DNA of 64,000 nucleotides from CAYMPH01 sp964529415 (GTDB taxonomy: Bacteria > Spirochaetota > UBA4802 > UBA5550): the NCBI GenBank assembly GCA_964529415.1, contig CAZGWD010000011.1, positions 1 through 64,000 of the forward strand, read 5' to 3'. The notes under the pieces were generated by a model that did not search any database, was not told where the DNA came from, and was given only the letters and a program-made list of their open reading frames with translations. The first letter of the stretch is position 1, and each line of letters starts with the position of its first letter. Below, piece after piece: positions 54,027-62,432 of the stretch. Position numbers and translations under genes: made by a program.

Positions 54027-54272
54027 TTATCCGCCGCTTACCGGAGGGAACAATGCAACAACATCGCCTTCTTTTAGAATCATGTATTCATTGCAGAATT
54101 CTTCATTTTTTGCAATAAGCAGAAGTCCGCTATAAGAACTGAATCCTGGGTAGATTTTTTTTAATTCAATAACTGCCTGGCCGACAGTTGTATCTTTCTC
54201 AAAATTAAATTCTTTTTCGTTGAAATTTAGAATGTCTTTTAATGAAGCAAATGCCTTAATTCTGATTTTCAT
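54027..54272 (-). CDS. moaD: molybdopterin synthase sulfur carrier subunit MoaD
   Basis: 81 residues, ubiquitin-like fold, with the essential C-terminal di-glycine in ALFPPVSGG, which is thiocarboxylated. IKAFASLKDILN and TVGQAVIELKKIYP are typical. No moaA, moaB, moaC or moeA is in the window. Confidence 0.95.
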   Translation of the reverse strand: MKIRIKAFASLKDILNFNEKEFNFEKDTTVGQAVIELKKIYPGFSSYSGLLLIAKNEEFCNEYMILKEGDVVALFPPVSGG

Positions 54273-54276
54273 GAAT

Positions 54277-54594
54277 TTATATCTTTTTTTTTGCTAACAT
54301 TTTTTTATTTTTTTTATCCATGTACAGAAAATGATTTATGTAAGCATGAAGTGACTCATGAAAAGATTTAATTACAACATCATTAGGTTTTTTTAATATA
54401 CCGTCAAGAGCAACTTTAGTGATATCAAATTCCGACGCTTCAATTATAATTTTGAATTTTTTTATAACTTCATTATCAACCGCGTTTTCAGACAATTTAT
54501 TCATGACAGAATATAATTTCATTAAATTTGTTTTCTTTTTCAATTTAATTTTTTTTACAGCAGTTGCACTCGTTTTTTTTCTGTTTTCCGCCAT
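54277..54594 (-). CDS. hypothetical protein, Lys-rich
   Basis: 105 residues, very basic N-terminal part (NRKKTSATAVKKIKLKKKTN) and mainly helical. No recognised domain or signal. It ends 4 bp before moaD and leads the seven-gene run on this strand. A promoter with TTTACA and TATCAT lies 39-66 bp upstream. Confidence 0.75.
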   Translation of the reverse strand: MAENRKKTSATAVKKIKLKKKTNLMKLYSVMNKLSENAVDNEVIKKFKIIIEASEFDITKVALDGILKKPNDVVIKSFHESLHAYINHFLYMDKKNKKMLAKKKI

Positions 54595-54942
54595 TAATAC
54601 TCTCCAAAAAGTAATTTTCCAGTTATTGTCCGATGATATAGTTAATTCAATTTCTGTAAAGTTAATTTTTTTGCAAACTTGAGGTGGTTGAAAATATATG
54701 GAATTGGTTGATAAAAGGTTAGAGTGATTACAGTTTCATTAATATATTTTATTAAAACTTTTTGAGAAAAGCGGAACTATTCATTATACAGAATAATCTT
54801 TCTATATTTTTTATTTATTCCGTATTATTTTAAATGAGCTGCTATTTTTTGAGACTTTGGTATAGCTTTACAATAGCTAAATAATTGCTAAATGGGATTT
54901 TCTGTTTGAAAACAGGGAGCAGCTCTGACCCCGCATGTGAAA
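54595..54942. other. 348-bp intergenic region with promoter and IS end
   Basis: Contains a promoter for the minus-strand run (54633-54660) and, at its right end, a GCTCTGACCCC repeat marking the edge of the transposase element. No gene was seen. Confidence 0.5.
54633..54660 (-). promoter_or_regulatory. possible promoter of the hypothetical-moaDE-apgM-thiC run
   Basis: On the minus strand TTTACA (54660-54655) and TATCAT (54638-54633) are 16 bp apart. Confidence 0.4.
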
Positions 54943-55682
54943 TTAAAATATTACCGCTATTCTTTTCCTATATGCTTCTTCAAAATTCAAAAATTTATTT
55001 ACGCATTCTTCGAAATTATTCCCTAATTTAAAAAAGAATTCATGCAATGTAATTTTAACTGGAAGTGAAGCGTCTTTATGTAAATATTGATTTATAAATC
55101 CTATTTCATTATTGCGAGGATCTTTCGAAAGGCCTTTTCTTACAGGATTATAACCGATGTACCATAAAAGTTTAAACAGATAATCTTCCGGTTCTTCAGA
55201 TTCTTCAATAATTTTTGAACCAAATCTTTCATTCCAGAAAGCCCCGGTTTCATTCATTGCAGAATTATATTTTTCAGCAATTCTTGCCTTGATATACTGC
55301 ATAATCATGGATACGGATTCCTTCCCTTGTAATGTTTTAATTACAAGATGTATATGATTTGCGACAATTTCCGCAGCAATAAGTTCAAAGTCATATTTTT
55401 CCTGACACATTTTCACAGCTTCAATAAAATAAATTTTTCCATATTTCCCTATCAGCTTGTTTTTCTTTCCATGGCATCGGGTGAAACAATGATGGGTGGC
55501 ACCCTGGGCAATATTTCGCAGTTTTCTTGGCATGATTTATCTCCTGTTTTTTATATATTAATACGAACGAGAGGAGATAATTTGAAAATAAATTGGTTTA
55601 TATTGAGTAGTAAAGTTATAATTTTTTGATTTTAAGAATAAAGGCTCGGCACCCCTATAAAAAATACATTTGCTCTGACCCC
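54914..55682. mobile_element. REP-associated (Y1) transposase element bounded by GCTCTGACCCC direct repeats
   Basis: GCTCTGACCCC occurs at 54922-54932 and again at 55672-55682 in the same orientation, 750 bp apart, with the transposase gene between. Single-strand (HUH) transposons do not need inverted ends, so direct end copies are compatible. The outer limits are approximate. Confidence 0.6.
54943..55533 (-). CDS. REP-associated tyrosine transposase (RAYT, Y1 HUH family)
   Basis: 196 residues. Begins MPRKLRNIAQGATHHCFTRC; the metal-binding HUH motif is VANHIHLVIKT, and the catalytic Tyr is in MIMQYIKARIAEKYN. WNERFGSKIIEESEEPEDYL and YIGYNPVRKGLSKDP complete the pattern. It nicks single-stranded DNA at short palindromes. 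Length is full and no frameshift is seen, so it may be active. AGGAG precedes the ATG. Confidence 0.93.
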   Translation of the reverse strand: MPRKLRNIAQGATHHCFTRCHGKKNKLIGKYGKIYFIEAVKMCQEKYDFELIAAEIVANHIHLVIKTLQGKESVSMIMQYIKARIAEKYNSAMNETGAFWNERFGSKIIEESEEPEDYLFKLLWYIGYNPVRKGLSKDPRNNEIGFINQYLHKDASLPVKITLHEFFFKLGNNFEECVNKFLNFEEAYRKRIAVIF

Positions 55683-55842
55683 TTTTTGTTCTTCAATGAG
55701 TAATTTTTTGTCAAATTTTACATTATATAACACTAATATATTGAAGCAATATTATATAAGATGCTTTTTTTTTAATTGCACTGATTTTAAAAATTAAGGG
55801 TATATGTTCCAAATTCTTGAAATATTTTTTCCGGAGTAAAAA
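55534..55842. other. 309-bp intergenic region before the Ig-repeat lipoprotein
   Basis: Contains the right copy of GCTCTGACCCC (55672-55682) and AT-rich sequence that should carry the lipoprotein promoter; I could not settle on one. No gene seen. Confidence 0.5.
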
Positions 55843-58518
55843 ATGAAGTCAATATCCAAATTATTGGCACTTTTAGTATTATGTGCCTCAATAGCTTTTA
55901 CAGCATGCAGTAATTCCGCGTCAGGTGTGAGCAGCGTAATTGATCGGTCAGGAACTGCATTGGTTACAGTTCTTGATGGAGGTACAGTTGCATTCAACAG
56001 CGAGCTTACTTTAACTGTTCCTGAAGAAGCAGTTGCCGAAGATACAACAATTACTGTTAAAAGACTGAGCGAATGCCCTCAGAAATTTGATGAAGGCTAT
56101 ACGCCTTTTGGCCAGATATATAAATTTACTCCAGCTGGAACAAGTTTCAGTCTCGACAAACCAGCAGTCATGGAACTGAACTATAATGAAACAGCTCTCA
56201 TTGCAGCAGGACTTGACCCGAGAACAGTAACGCTTTTTTATTATGATGAAGAAAACGAAAACTATGTTGTTGTTGAAAGCAGTGTTGATATAAGCAGGAA
56301 ACAGATTACAGCAAATGTAGAACACTTTACAATATATATTCCAATGGCAAAAGCTCTGCTGCCGGGGAACAACCCGCCGCAGGTACTATTGCAGAATCCT
56401 GTACCGAATCCCATAAGAGCCGGAGCTCCGGTCTATATTCGTGCAACAATCCGCGACAATGATGCTGACGGATCAATTGCCTCAGCAAGAGTTTATTTCC
56501 GCAAGCGAAACCCTGTAGTTGATTCATGGCAGAGTTTGCCAATGAAAAAAGAGGTAAGACCCAATACATTCGATACCTATGCTGCAATAATACCAGCCTC
56601 ATACCTCACAGCAGCAAATATTGGAGCAGGCAATGACCTGGAAATATATGTTATTGCATTCGACAATCTCGGAGCATCTACTCAAAGTGCAACGCGCGGT
56701 TATAATGTAACCAGAACCTATAATGCAGGCAGCATTACAATTACCCCGACATCTCTGACAATAGCATCAGGTTTTGAAAGACTTTTTACAGTACGGGGAC
56801 GCGACAGTTCAGGAGCAAATTTTCAATTTATACCTGAAAATTTTTCACTTTCGAATGATCTGGGTCCACTTAAAAACTGGGGAACACAGGGGATACATTT
56901 CAAAGCACAGAAAAAAGGCACAGGAACATTAACTGTTTCGGACGGAACGAATTCCGCAGTAGCATCTATTACAGTTAAAAACGGAGACCTTGCGTCAATA
57001 TCGATCCGTGATACGAACGGCCAGCCTATTAGCGGAACTCTCACTTTTGCTACAGGAGTTACATACGATTTTGATGTTGTCGGATACGACGAGTTTAATA
57101 ACACAGTTCTTGTAAATCCTGTGTGGAGTGTTGATGCTTCAATTGGAACAATTGACCAGACTGGAAGACTTACTGTAGGCACAGGCTCTGGGACAACTGG
57201 TAATGTTACAGTTACTCTCGGCGATCTAACTGCAACACAGCAGGTGAAAAAAATAAGTACTGAAAAAAACATGCTTACCTTCTCAATTGGAGGATATACT
57301 GGAATAATATCCGCTCCATTTATAACACTTACAAATTATGGAACATCCAATCTGAACGGACTTGTTGCAGAATTTACAACAAACGGAGCAAGAGTGGAGG
57401 TTGGAGGAGTTGTTCAGACAAGTGGAACTACTACGAATGATTTCAGAACTTCGGTTGTATATACAGTTTTCGCAGAGGATGGATCATCACAGGATTATAC
57501 AGTAACAGTGCTTATAGGGGTTACAGGTGTGACTTTAAATCAATCCTCTATTACAATTAATACAGGAAACACTGTTCAGTTATTAGCAACAATAGCTCCA
57601 GCAAATGTGAGCAATATGGCTGTTATATGGAGTACGAGTGATCCACTTGTGGCAACAGTTGATGGGACTGGGAAGGTTATTGGAGTAGCTCCTGGTTCTA
57701 CAACAATTACAGTTACTACAGTGGATGGGGGAAGAACAGCGAGTTGTACGGTTAATGTTAATCTGCTCCCTTCAACGATTGTATTTGCTGATGGAACATC
57801 AGTATCAAAGCATATTAGTAGTGGAGCATATACCAATATAGTTTCCGGAGATGGAATCGGAACAATCACATATACAAGCGGAACGCCTGCAACAGCAACG
57901 GTTAATGCTGCTACTGGTGAAGTAACAGTGCTTGCAGTAGGAACTACAGTAATTACAGCAGTAAAAGCAGCAACGGCTGCTCATGAAACTGTAACTAATT
58001 CGTATACCCTGACTGTAACTTTAACTATGTTGTACTCCATTGGCGATATAGGACCGAGCGGAGTAGGTATTGTATTCTATGTAACAGATGGCGGTTTGCA
58101 TGGATTAGAGGCAGTGCCTTCGGGGTGGAATGGAGGTTCTGCAGATCCATCATCACAGTGGAAATTCAGCAATACAAGTACACCTGGAACATTAACGGCA
58201 ATCGGTACAGGGCATGCTAATACCTATTCATATTTGACAGGAGCTGAACATCCAGCAGCATCGTTGTGTAGAGCGTATAATGGCGGTGATAAGACAGATT
58301 GGTTTTTACCATCTAAAGATGAGTTAAATCAGCTTTATTTACAAAAATCCAGAGTTGGCAGTTTCGCTGCTGACTATTATTGGAGTTCCTCTCAGGACCA
58401 TTCGAGCCCATATGGTGATAGCTACACGTTTACCCAAAATTTCAGCAATGGCCGTCAGTCCAACGTCTATTTTTGGAGGTATGATTCACTTTATGTTCGT
58501 GCTGTTCGAGCTTTTTGA
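55843..58518 (+). CDS. surface lipoprotein with Ig-like repeats and C-terminal DUF1566 C-type-lectin domain; candidate DGR variable protein
   Basis: 891 residues, GGAG 7 bp before the ATG. Signal peptide with lipobox AFTAC. Domains: ZU5-like ~35-170; Ig-like ~180-285 (YIRATIRDNDADGSIASARV); Ig/BIG2-like ~300-470; a cadherin/DUF5018-like domain ~475-555; BIG2 ~557-640 (VTLNQSSITINTGNTVQLLA; TVDGTGKVIGVAPGSTTITV); a further Ig-like domain ~645-725; DUF1566 ~735-891 with GLEAVPSGWN, WFLPSKDELNQLYLQ, YYWSSSQD and the terminal YVRAVRAF. The layout is an exposed stalk with a binding tip. The last 46 codons have the codon pattern of a DGR variable region (see findings). No reverse transcriptase is nearby. 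Confidence 0.85.
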   Translation: MKSISKLLALLVLCASIAFTACSNSASGVSSVIDRSGTALVTVLDGGTVAFNSELTLTVPEEAVAEDTTITVKRLSECPQKFDEGYTPFGQIYKFTPAGTSFSLDKPAVMELNYNETALIAAGLDPRTVTLFYYDEENENYVVVESSVDISRKQITANVEHFTIYIPMAKALLPGNNPPQVLLQNPVPNPIRAGAPVYIRATIRDNDADGSIASARVYFRKRNPVVDSWQSLPMKKEVRPNTFDTYAAIIPASYLTAANIGAGNDLEIYVIAFDNLGASTQSATRGYNVTRTYNAGSITITPTSLTIASGFERLFTVRGRDSSGANFQFIPENFSLSNDLGPLKNWGTQGIHFKAQKKGTGTLTVSDGTNSAVASITVKNGDLASISIRDTNGQPISGTLTFATGVTYDFDVVGYDEFNNTVLVNPVWSVDASIGTIDQTGRLTVGTGSGTTGNVTVTLGDLTATQQVKKISTEKNMLTFSIGGYTGIISAPFITLTNYGTSNLNGLVAEFTTNGARVEVGGVVQTSGTTTNDFRTSVVYTVFAEDGSSQDYTVTVLIGVTGVTLNQSSITINTGNTVQLLATIAPANVSNMAVIWSTSDPLVATVDGTGKVIGVAPGSTTITVTTVDGGRTASCTVNVNLLPSTIVFADGTSVSKHISSGAYTNIVSGDGIGTITYTSGTPATATVNAATGEVTVLAVGTTVITAVKAATAAHETVTNSYTLTVTLTMLYSIGDIGPSGVGIVFYVTDGGLHGLEAVPSGWNGGSADPSSQWKFSNTSTPGTLTAIGTGHANTYSYLTGAEHPAASLCRAYNGGDKTDWFLPSKDELNQLYLQKSRVGSFAADYYWSSSQDHSSPYGDSYTFTQNFSNGRQSNVYFWRYDSLYVRAVRAF
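58381..58518 (+). other. candidate DGR-type variable region within the lipoprotein gene
   Basis: From the YWSSS codons to the stop. Between 58393 and 58491, 24 of 33 codons end in C or T and many occupy positions that in known DUF1566 DGR targets derive from AAC/AAT template codons. The fixed parts WSSS, Q-F-NG-Q and VRAVRAF are kept. The template repeat is not in the window. Confidence 0.45.
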
Positions 58519-58920
58519 AGCTATTTAACTATTTTGTTTCCCGCGCAGGGGGTCGAATTTTTTTTCAAAACGGGTATTGATGATGAATCAGGGTCAGAGC
58601 TTGGTTTGAAGGGAAGGCCAACGCAATCCCCCCGGCTCGGAGAGCAGTCCCCCTTGGTAAGGGGGATGGTTGCGGGTTGGGAACTTTTTTCCTTTGAAGT
58701 GTAATTTTTCTGCAGTAAAATTTTATTTTTTATCCTGCCGGCAGTATCAATAATATAAGAACTGTGTCTATCCTGTTGTTTTATTTTAAAAAAGTTGTTT
58801 CTGGTTCTTGATCATTTGTAGAAAGGATTTAAAACAATTTTTGAGTAGTATTTTTCATGACAAATAGCTTGATATCAATCTATTAAATCGATAATTATTA
58901 ATTCTTATTGGAGTTTTAAA
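58519..58920. other. 402-bp intergenic region with palindromic repeat
   Basis: Contains GGGTCAGAGC (58591-58600), the inverse of the transposase end repeat, and a G+C-rich palindrome TCCCCCTTGGTAAGGGGGA at about 58648-58666. No reverse transcriptase, template repeat or gene was seen. Confidence 0.6.
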
Positions 58921-59261
58921 ATGGGCGTTAAAAAAATACTCGATGACCCGATTTCATTTAGAAAAGATTGCGTTAGAAATAAACGGATTTTCTGGACTTA
59001 TCATGTAAATATGCGTATGAAGAACCGCTTTGTTACGTGAGTAATGATAGTTGAAACTTTAGAAAACTTTGAGCTTATTGAATCATACCCGGAAGACAAG
59101 TATCTACCAAGCTATCTGATATATTCAATAAATAATGGTATTATTTTTCATGCTCTAATTGCAGATGACCAGGAAAGTGGAAACGTCAGATTTATTACTG
59201 CATACCACCCTGATCCTGAATATGATGCTCTGGCCCTTATAAAAACCCTATGCTCTGACCC
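58591..59261. repeat. inverted pair of the transposase end repeat around a broken gene
   Basis: GGGTCAGAGC (58591-58600) and GCTCTGACCC (59252-59261) face each other across 651 bp holding the interrupted DUF4258 gene. The same 10-mer bounds the RAYT element at 54922 and 55672. It may be a non-autonomous element moved by that transposase. Confidence 0.45.
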
Positions 59262-59271
59262 TCATTACTGA
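58921..59271 (+). pseudogene. DUF4258 family gene interrupted by an in-frame TGA
   Basis: GGAG precedes ATG 58921. The first 39 codons end RIFWTYHVNMRMKNRFVT and stop at TGA 59038-59040. The same frame continues without shift: VMIVETLENFELIESYPEDK, then YLPSYLIYSINNG and VRFITAYHPDPE to TGA 59269-59271. Together they make one DUF4258 protein, a family linked to RelE/MqsR-like toxins. A single CGA-to-TGA change would explain it. The C-terminal residues TLCSDPHY are encoded by the repeat at 59252-59261, so the original end may also be lost. A frame opening at ATG 59044 could be a truncated product. Confidence 0.8.
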
Positions 59272-59302
59272 AAACTCAAATTTTCATTTTTTAATTAAAT
59301 CC

Positions 59303-59668
59303 CTAATCAGATATTATTCTGAATCCTCCTTTTCCGATAAAATCAAAAAGTTCTGTGTCAATCTGAGTTTCGTATACCAGAGATCCATACATGTTATCTG
59401 CATCGTTACCTGTTACAATCTGGTCTGCTTTATCCGTATAATTCCCATCCCATTTTAGAAACTCATCATTAATAGTAATAAACATGAATAGCCGGAATGA
59501 TTCTTCATCATCGTCATCATATGCATTGTCAAGAGCCAATGCGCGGTCATATTTTGTTCCGGATGGTTCCCAGCCGTTATCCCTGGCAGTTTTTAAAAAC
59601 TCAAGCCATAGTTCTTCTTTGCATGTAAATATTTCATTTGTTTCGATATTAATAAAAATATAATTCAT
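59303..59668 (-). CDS. hypothetical acidic protein
   Basis: 121 residues, no signal. Asp/Glu-rich (NAYDDDDEESFRLFMFITIN) with aromatic strands, giving an acidic soluble protein. No recognised family. The acidity and its place beside a broken toxin-like gene recall immunity or antitoxin proteins, but this is only inference. Single gene with a separate AT-rich upstream region. Confidence 0.7.
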   Translation of the reverse strand: MNYIFINIETNEIFTCKEELWLEFLKTARDNGWEPSGTKYDRALALDNAYDDDDEESFRLFMFITINDEFLKWDGNYTDKADQIVTGNDADNMYGSLVYETQIDTELFDFIGKGGFRIISD

Positions 59669-59798
59669 AAAACCTCAATAATGCTTATATAAAATATTTC
59701 AGAAAAATCAAGCTTTATATGTTAAATTTTAATCTTGAATCAATTGTAATAAGTTTTTTAAAATATGGAAAGTAATTTTTTATAAACCTTTATATCAA

Positions 59799-59828
59799 TT
59801 GACAAAACTTATGCAGGTGAAATAAATA
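59799..59828 (+). promoter_or_regulatory. possible promoter of the export operon
   Basis: TTGACA at 59799-59804 and TAAATA at 59823-59828 with an 18-bp spacer, about 125 bp before the TolC-type gene. Confidence 0.4.
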
Positions 59829-59953
59829 AAAAATTAATCATTAAAATTTCGAACCAAAGAGATAAATTTAAGGTCTCATATGCATGAATTTTCTTAAATA
59901 AAGTCATTGATAAACTTTTTTTAAAAAATTTCAAATTCACAACGAGGTACGGC

Positions 59954-61228
59954 TTGAAAAAGTTTTTATTTCTGATATTTTTTTTATCAATCGTTAGTTA
60001 TTTAAGAGCTGATGCAGAGATTCCTGTTAAAAAAACCAGAATATTAACACTCGCTCAATGCATCGACATTGCCATTAAATCACATCCTGGAATATCTGCT
60101 GCTAAAAATAATGTTCAAGCAGGTGAAAGCAAAGTAGGGCAGGCTCAATCTAATTTTTTTCCGCAGATTTCAGGAGCTGCTTCAGGTTATTTATCAGGTG
60201 ATCCGGGAAATTCAAGAGCCCAGTATTCAGCTGGATTTACTCTGAATCAGATGATTTTTGATTTTTTAAAGACCCCGACAAACGTAAATATCCAGAAATT
60301 TAATCTCGATTCAACAAGAGCGGATTTTAACAATACAGCAGACCAGGTGATTTATAATGTCAAGATTGCATATTACGGACTTTTGCAGGCAAAGAGAAAC
60401 AGAGATGTTGCAGTTGAGACTGTTGTGCAGGTTCAGCGGCATCTTGATCAGGCAAAGGGTTTTCATGATGTTGGATTAAAGCCTAAATTTGATGTAACCA
60501 AAGCGGAGGTTGATCTAAGTAATGCAAAGCTCAATCTGATTAAAGCAGGAAATGCGTATAAGCTTGCTTCTGTTACGTTAATCAATTCAATTGGTCTTGA
60601 TGACTATCAGGAATTAAATATTGAAGATAATCTTATATTTGAAAAAAATAAAATTACATTTGAAAATTCTCTAGCTCTTGCATTTAAAAACAGGCCTGAT
60701 TTTCTTTCCCAGCAGTTCAAGGTTAAGGCTTATAAGCAGGGTATATACCTTGCTGAAACAGGATATCTTCCGATGCTCAGCGGCAGCGCTTCTTATAACT
60801 GGAACGGCATAGGAACTGTCGGTGGAAATTCCTACCCGGGTCAGGGGTGGAATGCGGGACTTGCATTATCATTGCCTATATTCAGCGGATTTTTAACTGC
60901 TAATCAGGTAAAGGAAGCAAAAGCTAATCTAAATGCTGCAAAAGCAAACGAGGATTTAATCCGCCAGAAAATTATTCTCGATGTTGAACAGGCTTTTATT
61001 AAAATCCGCGAGGCTGAAGAAACCATTCCAGTAGCGAAACTTACTGTAAAACAGGCTGCTGAAAATCTTGAGCTTGCCAATGGAAGGTACCAGGCAGGCG
61101 TTGGTAACCTTATTGAGGTTGCAGATGCGCAATTATCATATATAAATGCAAGAACCTCATATATACAGGCACTTTATAATCATAAAGCGGCAAGAGCAAG
61201 TCTTGAAAAAGCAATTGGAGTGAAATGA
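59954..61228 (+). CDS. TolC-family outer-membrane efflux protein
   Basis: 424 residues from a TTG start with GAGG 6 bp upstream. Signal peptide 1-20. Two OEP repeats: LTLAQCIDIAIKSHPGISAA ... QVIYNVKIAYYGLLQAKRNR, and SLALAFKNRPDFLSQQFKVK ... ILDVEQAFIKIREAEETIPV, with ANGRYQAGVGNLIEVADAQL. Forms the outer-membrane channel of a tripartite pump. The stop overlaps the next start by 4 bp. Confidence 0.94.
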   Translation: MKKFLFLIFFLSIVSYLRADAEIPVKKTRILTLAQCIDIAIKSHPGISAAKNNVQAGESKVGQAQSNFFPQISGAASGYLSGDPGNSRAQYSAGFTLNQMIFDFLKTPTNVNIQKFNLDSTRADFNNTADQVIYNVKIAYYGLLQAKRNRDVAVETVVQVQRHLDQAKGFHDVGLKPKFDVTKAEVDLSNAKLNLIKAGNAYKLASVTLINSIGLDDYQELNIEDNLIFEKNKITFENSLALAFKNRPDFLSQQFKVKAYKQGIYLAETGYLPMLSGSASYNWNGIGTVGGNSYPGQGWNAGLALSLPIFSGFLTANQVKEAKANLNAAKANEDLIRQKIILDVEQAFIKIREAEETIPVAKLTVKQAAENLELANGRYQAGVGNLIEVADAQLSYINARTSYIQALYNHKAARASLEKAIGVK

Positions 61229-62430
61229 TGAACAGCAGATTTATCAAAATTCTGACAGGCGCTGCGCTTATAATAATTACAGTAATAGTTCTGATTATAT
61301 TTTTCAGAGGGAATAACAGCGAACAGAAATTTAAAACTGAAAAAGCTGCACGCGGCGAGATTGTTGAATCAGTAAATGCTACAGGAACGGTAAATGCTAT
61401 AATTACTGTTAATGTAGGAACCCAGGTTTCCGGTACAATTATAAAGCTTTATGCTGATTTTAATTCGCGCGTGAAAAAGGGTCAGATAATTGCATTGATA
61501 GATCCCACAGTGTTTGATGCACAGGTTGAGCAGGCAAAGGCAAACCTTTCTGCTGCAAGGGCAAATCTTGCCAAATCTGAAGTGACTGTAAAAGATACAA
61601 AAAGAACCTATGAACGCAGCAGGGAACTTGTGAAGAGAAATCTGATAGCGCAGGGTGATCTTGACACTGCTGAAACGAATTATGAATCTGCTAAAGCACA
61701 GGTGGATGTATCAAAGGCTCAGGTTCAGCAGTCGCTTGCTGCACTCAGAATGTCAGAAACGAATCTAAAGTATACAAATATAATATCTCCTGTAAATGGA
61801 ATTGTTGTTTCGCGCAATGTTGATGTGGGCCAGACAGTTGCTGCAAGCTTTCAGACTCCCACAATATTCATGATTGCTGAAGACCTCACAAAAATGCAGA
61901 TAGACACAAATGTAAACGAGGCTGATATCGGAAAGATAGTTGTAGGGCAGGATGTTCTTTTTAGTGTTGATGCTTATCCTGAACGCAATTTTAAAGGGAA
62001 GGTTGCACAGGTTCGGAATGCGCCTATAATTGTTCAGAATGTAGTAACTTACGATGTTGTAATCCGCGTGGATAATTCTGATTTAAAACTCAAGCCTGGA
62101 ATGACTGCCAATTCTTCAATTGTAACAACCCGTAAATCCGATGCGCTTAAAATTTTAAATTCATCTTTAAGATTTAAATATTCTGATAAAACTTCATCGA
62201 AACCGGAAGTTAAACCGGAACTTAAGACCGGAAGCGGGCAGAGCATTTGGATTCTTGACAAAGGAAAACCTAAACGCATAAAAATTAAAACCGGAATCAG
62301 CGATGGCACATATACTGAATTAGTTTCAGGTGATATAAAAGAAGGGGATGAGATTATTATCGAAATTATCTCAAAAACAAAAAAACAGACAACTTCTCCA
62401 ATTTCCGGCGGACAGCCGAGGATGCGTTAA
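61225..62430 (+). CDS. MacA-like periplasmic adaptor (membrane fusion protein)
   Basis: 401 residues. Helix ~8-27, lipoyl/barrel-sandwich halves (VGTQVSGTIIKLYADFNSRV, KKGQIIALIDPTVFDAQVEQ; IISPVNGIVVSRNVDVGQTV), a coiled-coil hairpin ~95-170 and a beta-barrel (DVLFSVDAYPERNFKGKVAQ). Bridges the ABC permease and TolC-type channel. Confidence 0.94.
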   Translation: MMNSRFIKILTGAALIIITVIVLIIFFRGNNSEQKFKTEKAARGEIVESVNATGTVNAIITVNVGTQVSGTIIKLYADFNSRVKKGQIIALIDPTVFDAQVEQAKANLSAARANLAKSEVTVKDTKRTYERSRELVKRNLIAQGDLDTAETNYESAKAQVDVSKAQVQQSLAALRMSETNLKYTNIISPVNGIVVSRNVDVGQTVAASFQTPTIFMIAEDLTKMQIDTNVNEADIGKIVVGQDVLFSVDAYPERNFKGKVAQVRNAPIIVQNVVTYDVVIRVDNSDLKLKPGMTANSSIVTTRKSDALKILNSSLRFKYSDKTSSKPEVKPELKTGSGQSIWILDKGKPKRIKIKTGISDGTYTELVSGDIKEGDEIIIEIISKTKKQTTSPISGGQPRMR

Positions 62431-62432
62431 TT

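Noticed and set aside
58519..59953. A DGR reverse transcriptase or template repeat downstream of the lipoprotein gene
   Set aside because: No frame of more than 121 codons and no sequence similar to the lipoprotein's 3' end was found here.
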